Source: Bacillus pseudomycoides
Lineage (GTDB): Bacteria; Bacillota; Bacilli; Bacillales; Bacillaceae_G
Direction of reading: 5' to 3'
Assembly (NCBI RefSeq): GCF_002582035.1
Contig: NZ_NUQE01000018.1
Coordinates: forward strand, 51,262 to 112,789
DNA length: 61,528 bases
Shown here one piece after another: positions 7,472 to 16,603 of the stretch. Under the pieces are notes generated by a model. The model saw nothing but the letters and a program-made list of their open reading frames with translations. It was not told the origin of the DNA and searched no databases. The position numbers and the translations under genes were made by a program. Every line of letters starts with the position of its first letter. The stretch's first letter is position 1.

Positions 7472-9157
7472 ATGGAAAGGCCCTGGCTAAAAAGTTATCC
7501 AAAGGAAATTCCGCATACAATTTCCTACGATATGCAGCCTCTTCATGTGTATTTACAGCAAGCTGCTTCACAATACCCAGATAAGAAAGCGATTCACTTC
7601 CTTGGGAAGGATATTACATTCACAGAGCTAGATCATAAAGTCCGACAATTCGCCAATTACCTTCGTAAACTTGGGATAGAAAAAGGGGACCGAGTTGCTA
7701 TTATGCTGCCAAACTGCCCGCAAGGTGTTATCGGTTATTATGGAACACTATTAGCTGGCGGTATTGTCGTGCAAACGAATCCGCTTTATACAGAAAGAGA
7801 GCTTGAGTATCAGCTTCATGATTCAGGAGCGAAAGTCATTCTTTGCCTCGATTTAGTGTTTCCGAAAGTCATCAATGTTCAGTCCTCAACTAATATTGAG
7901 CATGTCATCGTAACGCGCATCGCAGATTTTTTACCATTTCCGAAAAATTTATTATATCCATTTGTGCAAAAGAAACAAGCGAATCTTGTGGTGAATGTAA
8001 GAGAAAGTGAGAATATCCACGTCTGGAAATCAATTGAACGTGCAGGGGATGAAGTGGTAGATGTTCCGTGTAATCCGGAGGAAGATGTGGCACTTCTGCA
8101 ATATACAGGTGGGACGACAGGATTTCCAAAGGGTGTAATGCTCACACATAAAAATCTTGTATCAAATACAGTCATGGGTATGTATTGGTTGTATAATTGC
8201 AGAAAAGGAGAAGAAGTCATTCTTGGTATACTTCCATTTTTTCATGTATATGGTATGACGGCAGTAATGAATTTATCAATTATGCAAGCGTATAAGATGG
8301 TATTAATTCCAAAATTTGACATTAAAATGGTGCTAGAGGCAATTAAAAAGCATCGTGTTACGTTATTTCCTGGAGCTCCGACCATGTATATTGCTCTATT
8401 AAACTATCCTGAGCTTCATAAATATGATATTTCTTCCATTAGTGCATGTATTAGTGGTTCCGCCCCGCTTCCGGTTGAAGTGCAAGAACAATTTGAAAGT
8501 GTAACAGGAGGAAAGCTTGTAGAAGGATATGGCTTGACGGAATCATCCCCGGTTACGCATGGTAACTTTTTATGGGCAAGACGGGTGTCGGGAAGTATTG
8601 GTGTACCGTGGCCTGATACGGATGCGTGCATTATTTCGCTAGAGACAGGTGAAGCGTTGCCGGTAGGAGAAGTTGGAGAAATTATTGTGAAGGGTCCGCA
8701 AGTGATGAAGGGGTATTGGAATAAACCAGAGGAAACAGCAGCAGTTTTGCAAGATGGCTGGCTCCATACGGGTGATGTTGGATGTATGGACGAAAACGGC
8801 TTTTTTTATGTGAAAGATCGTAAGAAAGATATGATTGTTGCAAGTGGATTTAACGTATATCCACGCGAAGTAGAAGAAGTATTGTATGAGCACGAAAAGG
8901 TACAAGAAGTCGTCGTTCTTGGTGTGCCTGATCCGTACCGCGGTGAAACAGTGAAAGCTTTCGTTGTTATTAAAGATGGGGCAATATGTTCAGAAGAAGA
9001 ATTAAATGAGTTTGCTCGTAAATATTTGGCAGCATATAAAGTGCCTAAAGTATATGAGTTTCGGAAAGAGTTGCCGAAAACGACTGTTGGAAAAATTTTG
9101 CGTCGTGTACTTGTTGAAGAAGAGCTGCGAAAACAGGAAGATGAGCGGACGGGCTAA
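7472..9157 (+). CDS. lcfA: Long-chain fatty acid--CoA ligase
   Basis: 561 residues. It activates fatty acids to acyl-CoA with ATP, the entry step of beta-oxidation. AMP-binding signature YTGGTTGFPKGVMLTH near residue 215, VEGYGLTESSP near 350, LHTGDVG and DRKKDMIVASGFNVYPREVE near 450, and the catalytic lysine region KTTVGKILRR at the C-terminus. Ligase, fadR, enoyl-CoA hydratase, etfB and etfA follow in the same order as the B. subtilis lcfA operon. The ribosome site AAGGGGGAG is strong. A short GGGC/GCCC hairpin with T-rich tail follows the stop. Confidence 0.93.
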   Translation: MERPWLKSYPKEIPHTISYDMQPLHVYLQQAASQYPDKKAIHFLGKDITFTELDHKVRQFANYLRKLGIEKGDRVAIMLPNCPQGVIGYYGTLLAGGIVVQTNPLYTERELEYQLHDSGAKVILCLDLVFPKVINVQSSTNIEHVIVTRIADFLPFPKNLLYPFVQKKQANLVVNVRESENIHVWKSIERAGDEVVDVPCNPEEDVALLQYTGGTTGFPKGVMLTHKNLVSNTVMGMYWLYNCRKGEEVILGILPFFHVYGMTAVMNLSIMQAYKMVLIPKFDIKMVLEAIKKHRVTLFPGAPTMYIALLNYPELHKYDISSISACISGSAPLPVEVQEQFESVTGGKLVEGYGLTESSPVTHGNFLWARRVSGSIGVPWPDTDACIISLETGEALPVGEVGEIIVKGPQVMKGYWNKPEETAAVLQDGWLHTGDVGCMDENGFFYVKDRKKDMIVASGFNVYPREVEEVLYEHEKVQEVVVLGVPDPYRGETVKAFVVIKDGAICSEEELNEFARKYLAAYKVPKVYEFRKELPKTTVGKILRRVLVEEELRKQEDERTG

Positions 9158-9185
9158 ACGCCCTTTCTTTTTTGGATGAGTAGTA

Positions 9186-9239
9186 TTGACAATTTTTTAA
9201 ATAGTCAGTATTATTGAAATGTGAATGAATCATCATTCA
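9186..9239 (+). promoter_or_regulatory. fadR promoter with FadR operator
   Basis: TTGACA (9186-9191), a 17-base spacer and TATTAT (9209-9214) make a near-consensus SigA promoter. TGAATGAATCATCATTCA (9222-9239) is a perfect 7-4-7 palindrome. It agrees with the published B. subtilis FadR box TGAATGAMTANTCATTCA at all but one fixed position. The site covers the expected start of transcription, so FadR should repress its own gene and the downstream cluster. Confidence 0.8.
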
Positions 9240-9265
9240 GTCATCTTCTTGAAGGGGATAGTACT

Positions 9266-9853
9266 GTGAAAAAGAATCGACCAAAATATAACCAAATTAT
9301 TGATGCAGCGGTGATTGTCATCGCAGAAAATGGATATCATCAAGCGCAAGTTTCCAAGATTGCAAAGCAAGCTGGTGTTGCCGATGGAACTATTTATTTA
9401 TATTTCAAAAATAAAGAAGATATATTGATATCTCTATTTCAGGAGAAGATGGGAGAATTTATTGAAACAATTCGTCAAAAAACAGCAGGAATTGAAAGCG
9501 CTGTAGAGAAGTTATTTATGTTGGTAGAAACGCACTTCTCTTTACTGTCGAAAAATGATCCTCTTGCTATTGTTACGCAACTAGAACTTCGCCAATCCAA
9601 CCAAGAATTACGTCTCAAAATTAATGAAGTGCTGAAAGGGTATTTGCAAGTCATGGATGAAATTTTAGAAACCGGCATAAAGCAAGGAGAATTTCGCACG
9701 GATTTAAATGTACGCGTGGCAAGACAAATGATTTTCGGAACAGTAGATGAAGTGGTAACCAACTGGGTAATGAGCGATCATAAATATGATTTGGTCGCAA
9801 TTTCAAAAACGGTGCATGAGCTATTAGTAGGGGCTTGTTGTTACCGCAATTAA
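9266..9853 (+). CDS. fadR: TetR-family fatty-acid regulator FadR
   Basis: Repressor of fatty-acid degradation genes, released by long-chain acyl-CoA. The N-terminal TetR helix-turn-helix is [19 protein letters not shown] followed by [20 protein letters not shown]. The C-terminal ligand domain contains [10 protein letters not shown] and [10 protein letters not shown], both characteristic of Bacillus FadR. The GTG at 9266 follows GAAGGGGA at ideal spacing and gives 195 residues ([10 protein letters not shown]). An in-frame GTG at 9221 would translate the operator itself, so it was rejected. Confidence 0.92.
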   Translation: MKKNRPKYNQIIDAAVIVIAENGYHQAQVSKIAKQAGVADGTIYLYFKNKEDILISLFQEKMGEFIETIRQKTAGIESAVEKLFMLVETHFSLLSKNDPLAIVTQLELRQSNQELRLKINEVLKGYLQVMDEILETGIKQGEFRTDLNVRVARQMIFGTVDEVVTNWVMSDHKYDLVAISKTVHELLVGACCYRN

Positions 9854-9869
9854 TGGGGAGGGAGTACAT

Positions 9870-10643
9870 GTGAATTTCCTATCTGTAACGGTGGAAGATT
9901 ATGTGGCAATTGTAAAAATTAATCACCCACCGGCAAATGCGATGTCTTCACAAGTCATTAGTGAAGTTGGTGAACTTCTTGATGTAGTGGAAAAGGACGA
10001 GAATGTGCGCGTTGTACTCGTTCATGGAGAAGGTCGCTTTTTTTCAGCGGGAGCGGATATTAAAGAATTCACTTCTGTTGAAGAAGCAAGAGAGGCGACG
10101 AAATTATCACAACATGGGCAAGTCATTTTTGAACGTGTTGAAAAGTTTTCAAAGCCAATTATTGCGGCTATTCATGGTGCAGCACTTGGCGGCGGGTTAG
10201 AATTTGCAATGTCTTGCCATATGCGTTTTGTAAGTGAAACTGCAAAAATCGGTTTGCCGGAGCTAACGCTAGGATTGATCCCGGGTTTTGCGGGCACGCA
10301 GCGCTTACCGCGTTACGTGGGGAAAGCAAAAGCTTGTGAAATGATGCTAACAAGCGATCCGATTTCAGGTGTGGAAGCAGCTGAATATGGACTTGCAAAC
10401 CGAGCATTCCCTGAAGAAGCATTGTTGGAAGAGACGCTAAAACTAGCGAAAAAGATTGCAGGAAAAAGCTCAGCGTCTACGCGCGCTGTGTTAGAGTTAT
10501 TACAAACAACAAAATCTTCTTCTTATTATGAAGGAGTGCAACGTGAGGCACAGTTATTTGGTGAAGTGTTTACAAGTGGGGATGGGAGAGAAGGCGTTGC
10601 TGCTTTCTTAGAAAAACGTAAACCTTCTTTTAGTGGCAGGTAG
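9870..10643 (+). CDS. fadB: Enoyl-CoA hydratase
   Basis: 257 residues of the crotonase family. It hydrates trans-2-enoyl-CoA in beta-oxidation. The oxyanion-hole segments [10 protein letters not shown] and [16 protein letters not shown] are intact, followed by [19 protein letters not shown] carrying the catalytic glutamate. GTG start after GGGAGGGAG, 16 bases after fadR. The gene is annotated fadB in the equivalent B. subtilis operon. Here it has only the hydratase domain, with no dehydrogenase fusion as in E. coli FadB. Confidence 0.92.
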   Translation: MNFLSVTVEDYVAIVKINHPPANAMSSQVISEVGELLDVVEKDENVRVVLVHGEGRFFSAGADIKEFTSVEEAREATKLSQHGQVIFERVEKFSKPIIAAIHGAALGGGLEFAMSCHMRFVSETAKIGLPELTLGLIPGFAGTQRLPRYVGKAKACEMMLTSDPISGVEAAEYGLANRAFPEEALLEETLKLAKKIAGKSSASTRAVLELLQTTKSSSYYEGVQREAQLFGEVFTSGDGREGVAAFLEKRKPSFSGR

Positions 10644-10721
10644 TTCTATATTTTTTTAATATAAATTAGCAGAATATTGTAATTAACAAAATTTTTTATA
10701 AAAAACAAGGGGGTAAATAGA

Positions 10722-11495
10722 ATGAACATCTACGTACTCATGAAACGAACATTTGATACTGAAGAAAAAATCGCAATTAAAAACGGTGCAATTTACGATG
10801 GCGAAGCGGAATTCATCATCAACCCTTACGATGAATATGCGATTGAAGAAGCAATTCAAGTAAGAGATGCGCAAGGCGGTGAAATTACAGTCGTTACAGT
10901 TGGCGGTGAAGATAGTGAAAAAGAACTTCGCACGGCACTAGCGATGGGCTGCGATAAAGCGGTATTGATTAATATTGAAGATGATGTTGAAAATGGCGAT
11001 CAATATACAACAGCAAAAATACTTACTGAATACTTAAAAGAGAAGGATGTCGATTTAATTTTAGCTGGTAACGTAGCGATTGACGGTGCATCTGGACAAG
11101 TTGGACCACGTGTCGCTGAAGCGCTTAATATCCCATATGTAACAACAATTACAAAGCTTGAAATTGACGGTGCAAACGTGAAAATCGAGCGTGATGTAGA
11201 AGGGGATACAGAAGTAATTGAAACGACATTGCCACTTTTAGTAACAGCGCAGCAAGGTTTAAATGAACCGCGTTATCCATCGCTTCCAGGTATTATGAAA
11301 GCGAAGAAAAAGCCGCTGGAAACATTGGAATTAGATGATTTAGATTTAGAGGAAGATGATGTAGAAGCGAAAACAAAAACAATTGAAATCTATTTACCTC
11401 CTAAGAAAGATGCTGGAAAAGTGTTACAAGGCGAACTGCAAGATCAAGTAAAAGAACTTGTATCGTTGTTGCATACAGAAGCGAAAGTAGTTTAA
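10722..11495 (+). CDS. etfB: Electron transfer flavoprotein beta subunit
   Basis: 257 residues. The beta subunit of ETF carries electrons from acyl-CoA dehydrogenases to the respiratory chain. Family motifs are MNIYVLMKRTFDTEEKI at the start, GGEDSEKELRTALAMGCDKA for the AMP site, and the ETF beta signature within VEGDTEVIETTLPLLVTAQQ. An ideal ribosome site (AAGGGGG) precedes ATG. It is followed after 31 bases by etfA, whose product binds FAD at the heterodimer interface. Confidence 0.94.
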   Translation: MNIYVLMKRTFDTEEKIAIKNGAIYDGEAEFIINPYDEYAIEEAIQVRDAQGGEITVVTVGGEDSEKELRTALAMGCDKAVLINIEDDVENGDQYTTAKILTEYLKEKDVDLILAGNVAIDGASGQVGPRVAEALNIPYVTTITKLEIDGANVKIERDVEGDTEVIETTLPLLVTAQQGLNEPRYPSLPGIMKAKKKPLETLELDDLDLEEDDVEAKTKTIEIYLPPKKDAGKVLQGELQDQVKELVSLLHTEAKVV

Positions 11496-11526
11496 AAAAT
11501 ACTAGGATATCCGGGAGGGAAAACAT

Positions 11527-12504
11527 ATGGCTCGTAAAGTATTAGTAATGGGAGAAGTTCGTGACGGATCTTTACGTAACGTTTCATTTGAGGCAGTAGC
11601 AGCAGCAAAAACAATTGCAGAGGGCGGTGAAGTTGTCGGTCTTTTACTAGGTGAAAGCGTCGCTTCATTTGCAAAAGAACTAATTCATTACGGTGCAGAT
11701 CGCGTTGTGACAGTTGAAAGTGATAAGTTAAACTCGTACACATCTGATGGATATGCACAAGCATTTCTAGCGGTGTATGAAGAAGAAAAGCCAGAAGGAA
11801 TTGTCTTTGGACATACGGCGCTTGGGAAAGATTTATCACCAAAACTTGCAGCGAAATTACATGCAGGTCTTATCTCTGACGTGACAGCGTTAGAAGTGGC
11901 TGGTGGAAACGTTGTGTTCACACGCCCAATTTACTCTGGTAAAGCATTTGAGAAAAAGATTGTAACAGATGGTGTATTATTTGCGACAATTCGTCCAAAT
12001 AACATTGCGCCGCTTGAGAAAGATGGAGCACGTGAAGGCGATGTTTCTTCTATGACAGTCGACGTAAAAGATTTGCGTACAGTAATTAAAGAAGTTGTTC
12101 GCAAAACAGCAGAAGGTGTAGACCTTTCTGAAGCAAAAGTTATTATCGCAGGCGGACGCGGTGTGAAGAGTGAAGAAGGTTTCAAGCCGTTAAAAGAATT
12201 GGCAGATGTGCTTGGCGGAGCAGTTGGCGCTTCTCGCGGAGCATGTGATGCAGAATACTGCGATTATTCACTGCAAATTGGACAAACGGGTAAGGTTGTA
12301 ACACCAGATTTGTATATTGCATGTGGTATTTCTGGTGCGATTCAACATTTAGCTGGTATGTCTAACTCAAAGATTATTGTAGCAATTAATAAAGATCCTG
12401 AAGCGAACATTTTTAAAGTAGCTGACTATGGCATCGTTGGCGACTTATTTGAAGTGTTACCACTTCTGACAGAAGAATTCAAAAAGTTAAAAGTACATTC
12501 TTAA
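11527..12504 (+). CDS. etfA: Electron transfer flavoprotein alpha subunit
   Basis: 325 residues. The FAD-binding subunit of ETF. The C-terminal FAD domain has AGGRGVKSEEGF, GAVGASRGACDAEY, QIGQTGKVVTPDLYIACGIS and SKIIVAINKDPEANIF in the expected order. It is the last gene of the fatty-acid cluster, closed by a strong terminator. Ribosome site GGGAGGG. Confidence 0.94.
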   Translation: MARKVLVMGEVRDGSLRNVSFEAVAAAKTIAEGGEVVGLLLGESVASFAKELIHYGADRVVTVESDKLNSYTSDGYAQAFLAVYEEEKPEGIVFGHTALGKDLSPKLAAKLHAGLISDVTALEVAGGNVVFTRPIYSGKAFEKKIVTDGVLFATIRPNNIAPLEKDGAREGDVSSMTVDVKDLRTVIKEVVRKTAEGVDLSEAKVIIAGGRGVKSEEGFKPLKELADVLGGAVGASRGACDAEYCDYSLQIGQTGKVVTPDLYIACGISGAIQHLAGMSNSKIIVAINKDPEANIFKVADYGIVGDLFEVLPLLTEEFKKLKVHS

Positions 12505-12566
12505 ACATTACGTTACGCATAATGGGTTCCCATTAAGTAATTACCCCTATATAAATAAAATAAAGG

Positions 12567-12597
12567 AAGGCGAGAGGTCCCCTGCTTCTCGCCTTTT
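12567..12597 (+). terminator. Terminator of the fatty-acid cluster
   Basis: Stem GGCGAGA / TCTCGCC with a loop of 11 bases and TTTT after it, downstream of etfA. Confidence 0.85.
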
Positions 12598-12731
12598 CGT
12601 ATGAAAAGCGATACTTTCTTATAGTATAAAGGCATGATTATTTGATACAATACTTAACGATACATATTATTCGCCACGTATATAAGATAATGATATACTT
12701 TGGTTAGAAAGTTCATAAAGGAGGAAATAAA

Positions 12732-13046
12732 ATGGCAATTGTAAACGCAACTGACCAAACTTTCGCAGATGAAACAAGCGAAGGTGTTGTATTAGTAGAT
12801 TTCTGGGCACCTTGGTGTGGCCCTTGTAAAATGATCGCTCCTGTATTAGAAGAAATCGATGCAGAATTAGGCGATAAAGTAAAAGTAGTAAAAGTAGATG
12901 TTGATGAAAACCAAGAAACAGCTCGTAAATTCGAAGTAATGAGCATTCCATCTCTTTTCGTAGTAAAAGATGGTAAAGTGGTTGATCAAGCATTAGGTTA
13001 CAAACCGAAAGAAGCTTTAGTTGAATTAGTATCTAAACACTTCTAA
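12732..13046 (+). CDS. trxA: Thioredoxin
   Basis: 104-residue cytoplasmic protein-disulfide reductase. Active site WCGPC with C29 and C32. The cis-proline segment MSIPSLFVV near residue 73 and the buried D23 (LVDFW) are conserved. It stands alone between the etf terminator and its own hairpin, upstream of uvrC as in B. subtilis. Codon use is that of a highly expressed gene (many CGT, GTA and TTA codons). Ribosome site AAAGGAGG. Confidence 0.97.
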   Translation: MAIVNATDQTFADETSEGVVLVDFWAPWCGPCKMIAPVLEEIDAELGDKVKVVKVDVDENQETARKFEVMSIPSLFVVKDGKVVDQALGYKPKEALVELVSKHF

Positions 13047-13050
13047 TGTG

Positions 13051-13079
13051 AAAAAAGCTGCTGCGAGGCAGCTTTTTTT
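13051..13079 (+). terminator. trxA terminator
   Basis: AAAAAAGCTGC / GCAGCTTTTTTT hairpin with a short loop and seven T, five bases after the trxA stop. Confidence 0.9.
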
Positions 13080-13210
13080 ATATACAAAAAAATATGGTTC
13101 ATTGCTTCACGATCATCGTCTAGAATCGGGTTGTTGTTTTTACGTAAGGGGATGTTATATCTTTTTTAGCGGTTGCAATGTATCATGTTTTCATTTTTTC
13201 TACTTTCCGT

Positions 13211-13233
13211 TACAATAAAAGAACGTATGTTGG
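13211..13233 (+). promoter_or_regulatory. Candidate LexA box at the uvrC promoter
   Basis: AGAACGTATGTTGG (13220-13233) agrees with the Bacillus LexA/DinR consensus CGAACRNRYGTTYG at 12 of 14 positions. It lies just after a possible -10 box TACAAT (13211-13216), where a repressor would block initiation. Its position before an excision-repair gene strengthens the call. Confidence 0.55.
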
Positions 13234-13304
13234 GGAAAATGGTTTGTTGTATTTTTTCTATATGAAACAAGAATGATAAACATGCAAGGAACGGAGGAAT
13301 ACGA

Positions 13305-15086
13305 GTGCACGAGCATTTAAAAGAAAAGTTAGCGATTTTACCAGATCAACCGGGCTGTTATTTAATGAAAGATAAACAAGGAACAGTTATATATGTTGGG
13401 AAGGCAAAGGTGTTAAAAAATCGTGTGCGCTCGTATTTTACTGGTTCACATGATGGGAAGACACTACGTCTTGTCGGGGAAATTGTTGACTTTGAGTATA
13501 TTGTGACCTCCTCAAATTTAGAGGCTCTCATTTTAGAATTAAATTTGATTAAAAAGTATGATCCAAAATATAATATCCAATTAAAAGATGATAAAACATA
13601 CCCATTTATTAAAATTACTGCTGAAAAACAGCCGCGTTTGCTTATTACGAGAAATGTGAAAAAAGATAAAGGGAAATATTTTGGTCCGTATCCAAATTCA
13701 CAGTCAGCTCATGAAACAAAAAAATTGTTAGATCGCATGTATCCGCTTCGGAAGTGTACAAATATACCAGATAAAGTTTGTTTATATTATCATATGGGAC
13801 AATGTTTAGCTCCTTGTGTGAAAGAAGTAACGGATGAACAAAATAAAGAAATTGTAGATGAGATTACTAAGTTTTTAAATGGTGGACATAAAGAAGTTCG
13901 TTCGGAATTGGAAGCGAAAATGTATGAAGCTTCGGAAAAGCTGGAATTTGAACGGGCGAAGGAACTGCGAGATCAAATTGCTCATATAGATGCGATTATG
14001 GAAAAACAGAAGATGATTATGAGCGACTTAGTTGACCGCGATGTATTTGGGTATGCGGTTGATAAAGGTTGGATGTGTGTGCAAGTATTTTTCGTTCGAA
14101 AAGGAAAGCTGATTGAGCGAGATGTTTCGATGTTTCCAATTTATGATGAGCCAGAAGAGGGTTTTCTAACGTTTATTGGGCAATTTTATGAACAAAGTAA
14201 TCATTTTAAACCGAAAGAAATTGCAGTGCCAAGTAGCATTGATAGCGAACTGATAGAAAGATTTTTAGAAGTAGAAGCGACGCAGCCAAAACGCGGCAAG
14301 AAAAAAGAACTCGTCGACTTAGCATGTAAGAATGCTAAAATTGCATTGAATGAAAAATTTTATTTAATTGAACGTGACGAAGAACGTTCAATTAAGGCTG
14401 TAGAAAACTTAGGAGAACACCTGGGGATTGAAACGCCGCACAGAATTGAAGCATTTGATAACTCTAACATTCAAGGGACAAATCCGGTTTCCGCCATGAT
14501 TGTCTTTATTGATGGAAAACCTGCCAAAAAAGAGTATCGAAAATATAAAATTAAAACGGTACAAGGACCAGATGATTATGAATCGATGCGCGAAGTTGTG
14601 CGCCGTCGTTATACCCGCGCCTTAAAAGAAAATTTACCTCTTCCTGATTTAATTGTAATCGATGGTGGAAAGGGTCATTTAGCTGCAGTGTGTGATGTGT
14701 TAGAAAATGAACTTGGTCTCTCTATTCCAACAGCAGGACTTGTGAAAGATGATAAACACCGCACGTCACATTTAATAATCGGTGACCCGCCCGAACCTGT
14801 TATGCTAGAGCGTAATAGTCAAGAGTTTTACTTATTGCAGCGTATTCAAGATGAAGTGCACCGCTTTGCCATTACGTTCCATCGTCAAATTCATGGGAAA
14901 TCTGTCATTCAATCGGCATTGGATGATATACCAGGAGTCGGAGAAAAACGGAAGAAAACACTTTTAAAACATTTTGGTTCTCTTAAGAAGATGAAAGAAG
15001 CGTCTGTTACAGACATTGTAGAAGCGGGAATGCCGCAAAAAATAGCGGAGACGATTCATTCGTATTTAACGGGGAAGACGCTGTAG
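13305..15086 (+). CDS. uvrC: Excinuclease ABC subunit C
   Basis: 593 residues. Makes the dual incisions of nucleotide excision repair. It has an N-terminal GIY-YIG nuclease ([19 protein letters not shown]), a Cys-rich linker (LRKCTN and [11 protein letters not shown]), a UVR motif near 205 ([15 protein letters not shown]), a C-terminal RNase H-like nuclease with [11 protein letters not shown] and VIDGGKGHL, and terminal helix-hairpin-helix [22 protein letters not shown] start after a GGAGG ribosome site. Probable SOS control by the upstream LexA-like site. Confidence 0.96.
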   Translation: MHEHLKEKLAILPDQPGCYLMKDKQGTVIYVGKAKVLKNRVRSYFTGSHDGKTLRLVGEIVDFEYIVTSSNLEALILELNLIKKYDPKYNIQLKDDKTYPFIKITAEKQPRLLITRNVKKDKGKYFGPYPNSQSAHETKKLLDRMYPLRKCTNIPDKVCLYYHMGQCLAPCVKEVTDEQNKEIVDEITKFLNGGHKEVRSELEAKMYEASEKLEFERAKELRDQIAHIDAIMEKQKMIMSDLVDRDVFGYAVDKGWMCVQVFFVRKGKLIERDVSMFPIYDEPEEGFLTFIGQFYEQSNHFKPKEIAVPSSIDSELIERFLEVEATQPKRGKKKELVDLACKNAKIALNEKFYLIERDEERSIKAVENLGEHLGIETPHRIEAFDNSNIQGTNPVSAMIVFIDGKPAKKEYRKYKIKTVQGPDDYESMREVVRRRYTRALKENLPLPDLIVIDGGKGHLAAVCDVLENELGLSIPTAGLVKDDKHRTSHLIIGDPPEPVMLERNSQEFYLLQRIQDEVHRFAITFHRQIHGKSVIQSALDDIPGVGEKRKKTLLKHFGSLKKMKEASVTDIVEAGMPQKIAETIHSYLTGKTL

Positions 15087-15108
15087 TTTACAGTGTCTTC
15101 TCTTTTTT
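15074..15108 (+). terminator. uvrC terminator
   Basis: Stem GAAGACGCTGTA / ACAGTGTCTTC (one G:T pair) overlapping the uvrC stop codon, followed by a T-rich tract. Confidence 0.8.
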
Positions 15109-15160
15109 GTTATAATTTCAGAATATTGAAAATAAATAAAAATGAATGTTTATACGTAAA

Positions 15161-15199
15161 TAAAAAAGTCAACTGGACATTTTTATGTCTAGTTGACTT
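15161..15199 (-). terminator. Terminator of yslB
   Basis: 15-base arms AAGTCAACTGGACAT / ATGTCTAGTTGACTT with a four-T loop. The run of A at 15162-15167 supplies the U-tract for minus-strand transcription from yslB. Confidence 0.85.
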
Positions 15200-15211
15200 A
15201 TAAAATAAGTA

Positions 15212-15673
15212 TTATACTTCGACAGGATCTTTTACATCCCATTGTACAAGAAACATAATAGAGTCAGAGCGCTTTTTCTGTTCTTCGTAAGATTCAGCAA
15301 TCACACCACGCTGTTTTTGAATTTGCTCGGCAATAAAACCAGCTTCTAATTGGTAAGAAGAATGTCTCTTTTGTTGCTCTCGTTCTTCAATAAGAGCACC
15401 TGATAGTTTAAATTGCATTTCACGACGTTTATGTTCAATAACCGTTAAGTCACCCCAACCAGCTTTCGTGAAAAATTGGATCATTTCATCCATTGTTTCT
15501 AACGGATATTTTCGTGCCAAGTTTCTGCCGGCCCAATATAAAATGGCATCTAATTCTTTCCCTATTAAGTCTGGGAGTAATTCTTCACGTAGCAATTCAT
15601 AGGCAAACGCATTGATTGAAATATTTTGTAAAGATTCGCTCTCGATTTTTTTTGTACTCACAATATTCCCCAC
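15212..15673 (-). CDS. yslB: YslB-like DUF2507 protein
   Basis: 153 residues of the DUF2507 family; function unknown. The body resembles V4R/heme-NO-like small domains: ISINAFAYELLREELLPDLIG, DAILYWAGRNLARKYP, and the end FIAEQIQKQRGV. It sits between uvrC and sdhC on the opposite strand, the place yslB occupies in B. subtilis. No catalytic motif is visible and no signal sequence is present, so it is a cytoplasmic protein. Confidence 0.8.
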   Translation of the reverse strand: MGNIVSTKKIESESLQNISINAFAYELLREELLPDLIGKELDAILYWAGRNLARKYPLETMDEMIQFFTKAGWGDLTVIEHKRREMQFKLSGALIEEREQQKRHSSYQLEAGFIAEQIQKQRGVIAESYEEQKKRSDSIMFLVQWDVKDPVEV

Positions 15674-15799
15674 TTTCTATACTGCCAATATTATATAACA
15701 TTTTATATAGATAAACACAGCTATTTCTTAGGAAAAAATCTGATGTAGGGAATGAAAAAAAGAATATAAAAATTATATACAGATTATGTATACGTTTTC

Positions 15800-15963
15800 T
15801 TGACGCTTCGACAAAAATAGGAGTAAAATGAACTTGGTATCAAATTATGCTGAAATATTGCGAATAGTTTTTTCAGTTTTTCTTATAGCAATAGTGGAAA
15901 AATGCTATTGTTATAAAGTAACGTGACAAACAGTAGTCAAATATTAGAGGGGGTAATGGGGAC
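15800..15963 (+). promoter_or_regulatory. sdhCAB promoter and leader
   Basis: TTGACG (15800-15805), an 18-base spacer and TAAAAT (15824-15829) give a plausible SigA promoter. The roughly 125-base untranslated leader contains the hairpin AGCAATAG / CTATTGTT (about 15884-15911). Long sdhC leaders are targets of iron-sparing small RNA control (FsrA) in B. subtilis. The same here is inference. Confidence 0.5.
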
Positions 15964-16590
15964 ATGAAAGGCCGCGAGTATACGTTTCGCAAGTGGCATT
16001 CATTAATGGGTGTCATTCCGATTGGTGTCTTTGTGACACAACACTTAGTAGTAAACCACTTTGCAACACAAGGAGCAGAGGCTTTCAATAACGCTGCTCA
16101 TTTTATGGAAGTTCTTCCATTTCGATATGCAATGGAAATCTTCATAATTTTCTTACCGTTGTTGTATCATGCTGTGTACGGTTTATATATCGCTTTTACA
16201 GCAACGAACAATGGAACATCTTATAGCTATTTCCGTAATTGGATGTTCGTTCTGCAACGATTCACAGGGGTGTTTACGCTAATTTTCTTAGCTTGGCACG
16301 TTTGGCAAACTCGCCTTCAAGCTGCGATGGGACAATCGGTAGACTATGATATGATGGCAAATATTTTAAGCAATCCGTTTATGTTTACTTTCTATTTAGT
16401 AGGGGTTGTATCGGCTATTTTCCACTTTGCAAATGGATTATGGACATTCTGTATTAGCTGGGGTATCACAGTATCACCACGTTCACAGCGTATTTCTACG
16501 TATGTAACATTAGTAATCTTCTTAGCGTTATCTTACGTAGGGGTAAGCGCATTACTTGCGTTTATTAATCCGAATCTAGCAAACATGTAA
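15964..16590 (+). CDS. sdhC: Succinate dehydrogenase cytochrome b558 subunit
   Basis: 208-residue membrane anchor of succinate:menaquinone reductase (complex II), Bacillus diheme type. It has five hydrophobic segments. The likely heme-ligand histidines lie in the segments RKWHSLMGVI, QHLVVNH, LLYHAVYG, FLAWHVWQT and IFHFANGLW. Ribosome site GAGGGGGT. First gene of sdhCAB, 13 bases before sdhA. Confidence 0.95.
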   Translation: MKGREYTFRKWHSLMGVIPIGVFVTQHLVVNHFATQGAEAFNNAAHFMEVLPFRYAMEIFIIFLPLLYHAVYGLYIAFTATNNGTSYSYFRNWMFVLQRFTGVFTLIFLAWHVWQTRLQAAMGQSVDYDMMANILSNPFMFTFYLVGVVSAIFHFANGLWTFCISWGITVSPRSQRISTYVTLVIFLALSYVGVSALLAFINPNLANM

Positions 16591-16603
16591 GGAGTGGGAG
16601 AGC

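Noticed and set aside
9221-9265. Upstream GTG start for fadR
   Set aside because: It would translate the FadR operator, and the family N-terminus begins at 9266 behind a strong ribosome site.
9492-9505. TGAAAGCGCTGTAG as a catabolite (cre) site
   Set aside because: It lies inside the fadR coding sequence and mismatches the consensus in the right arm.
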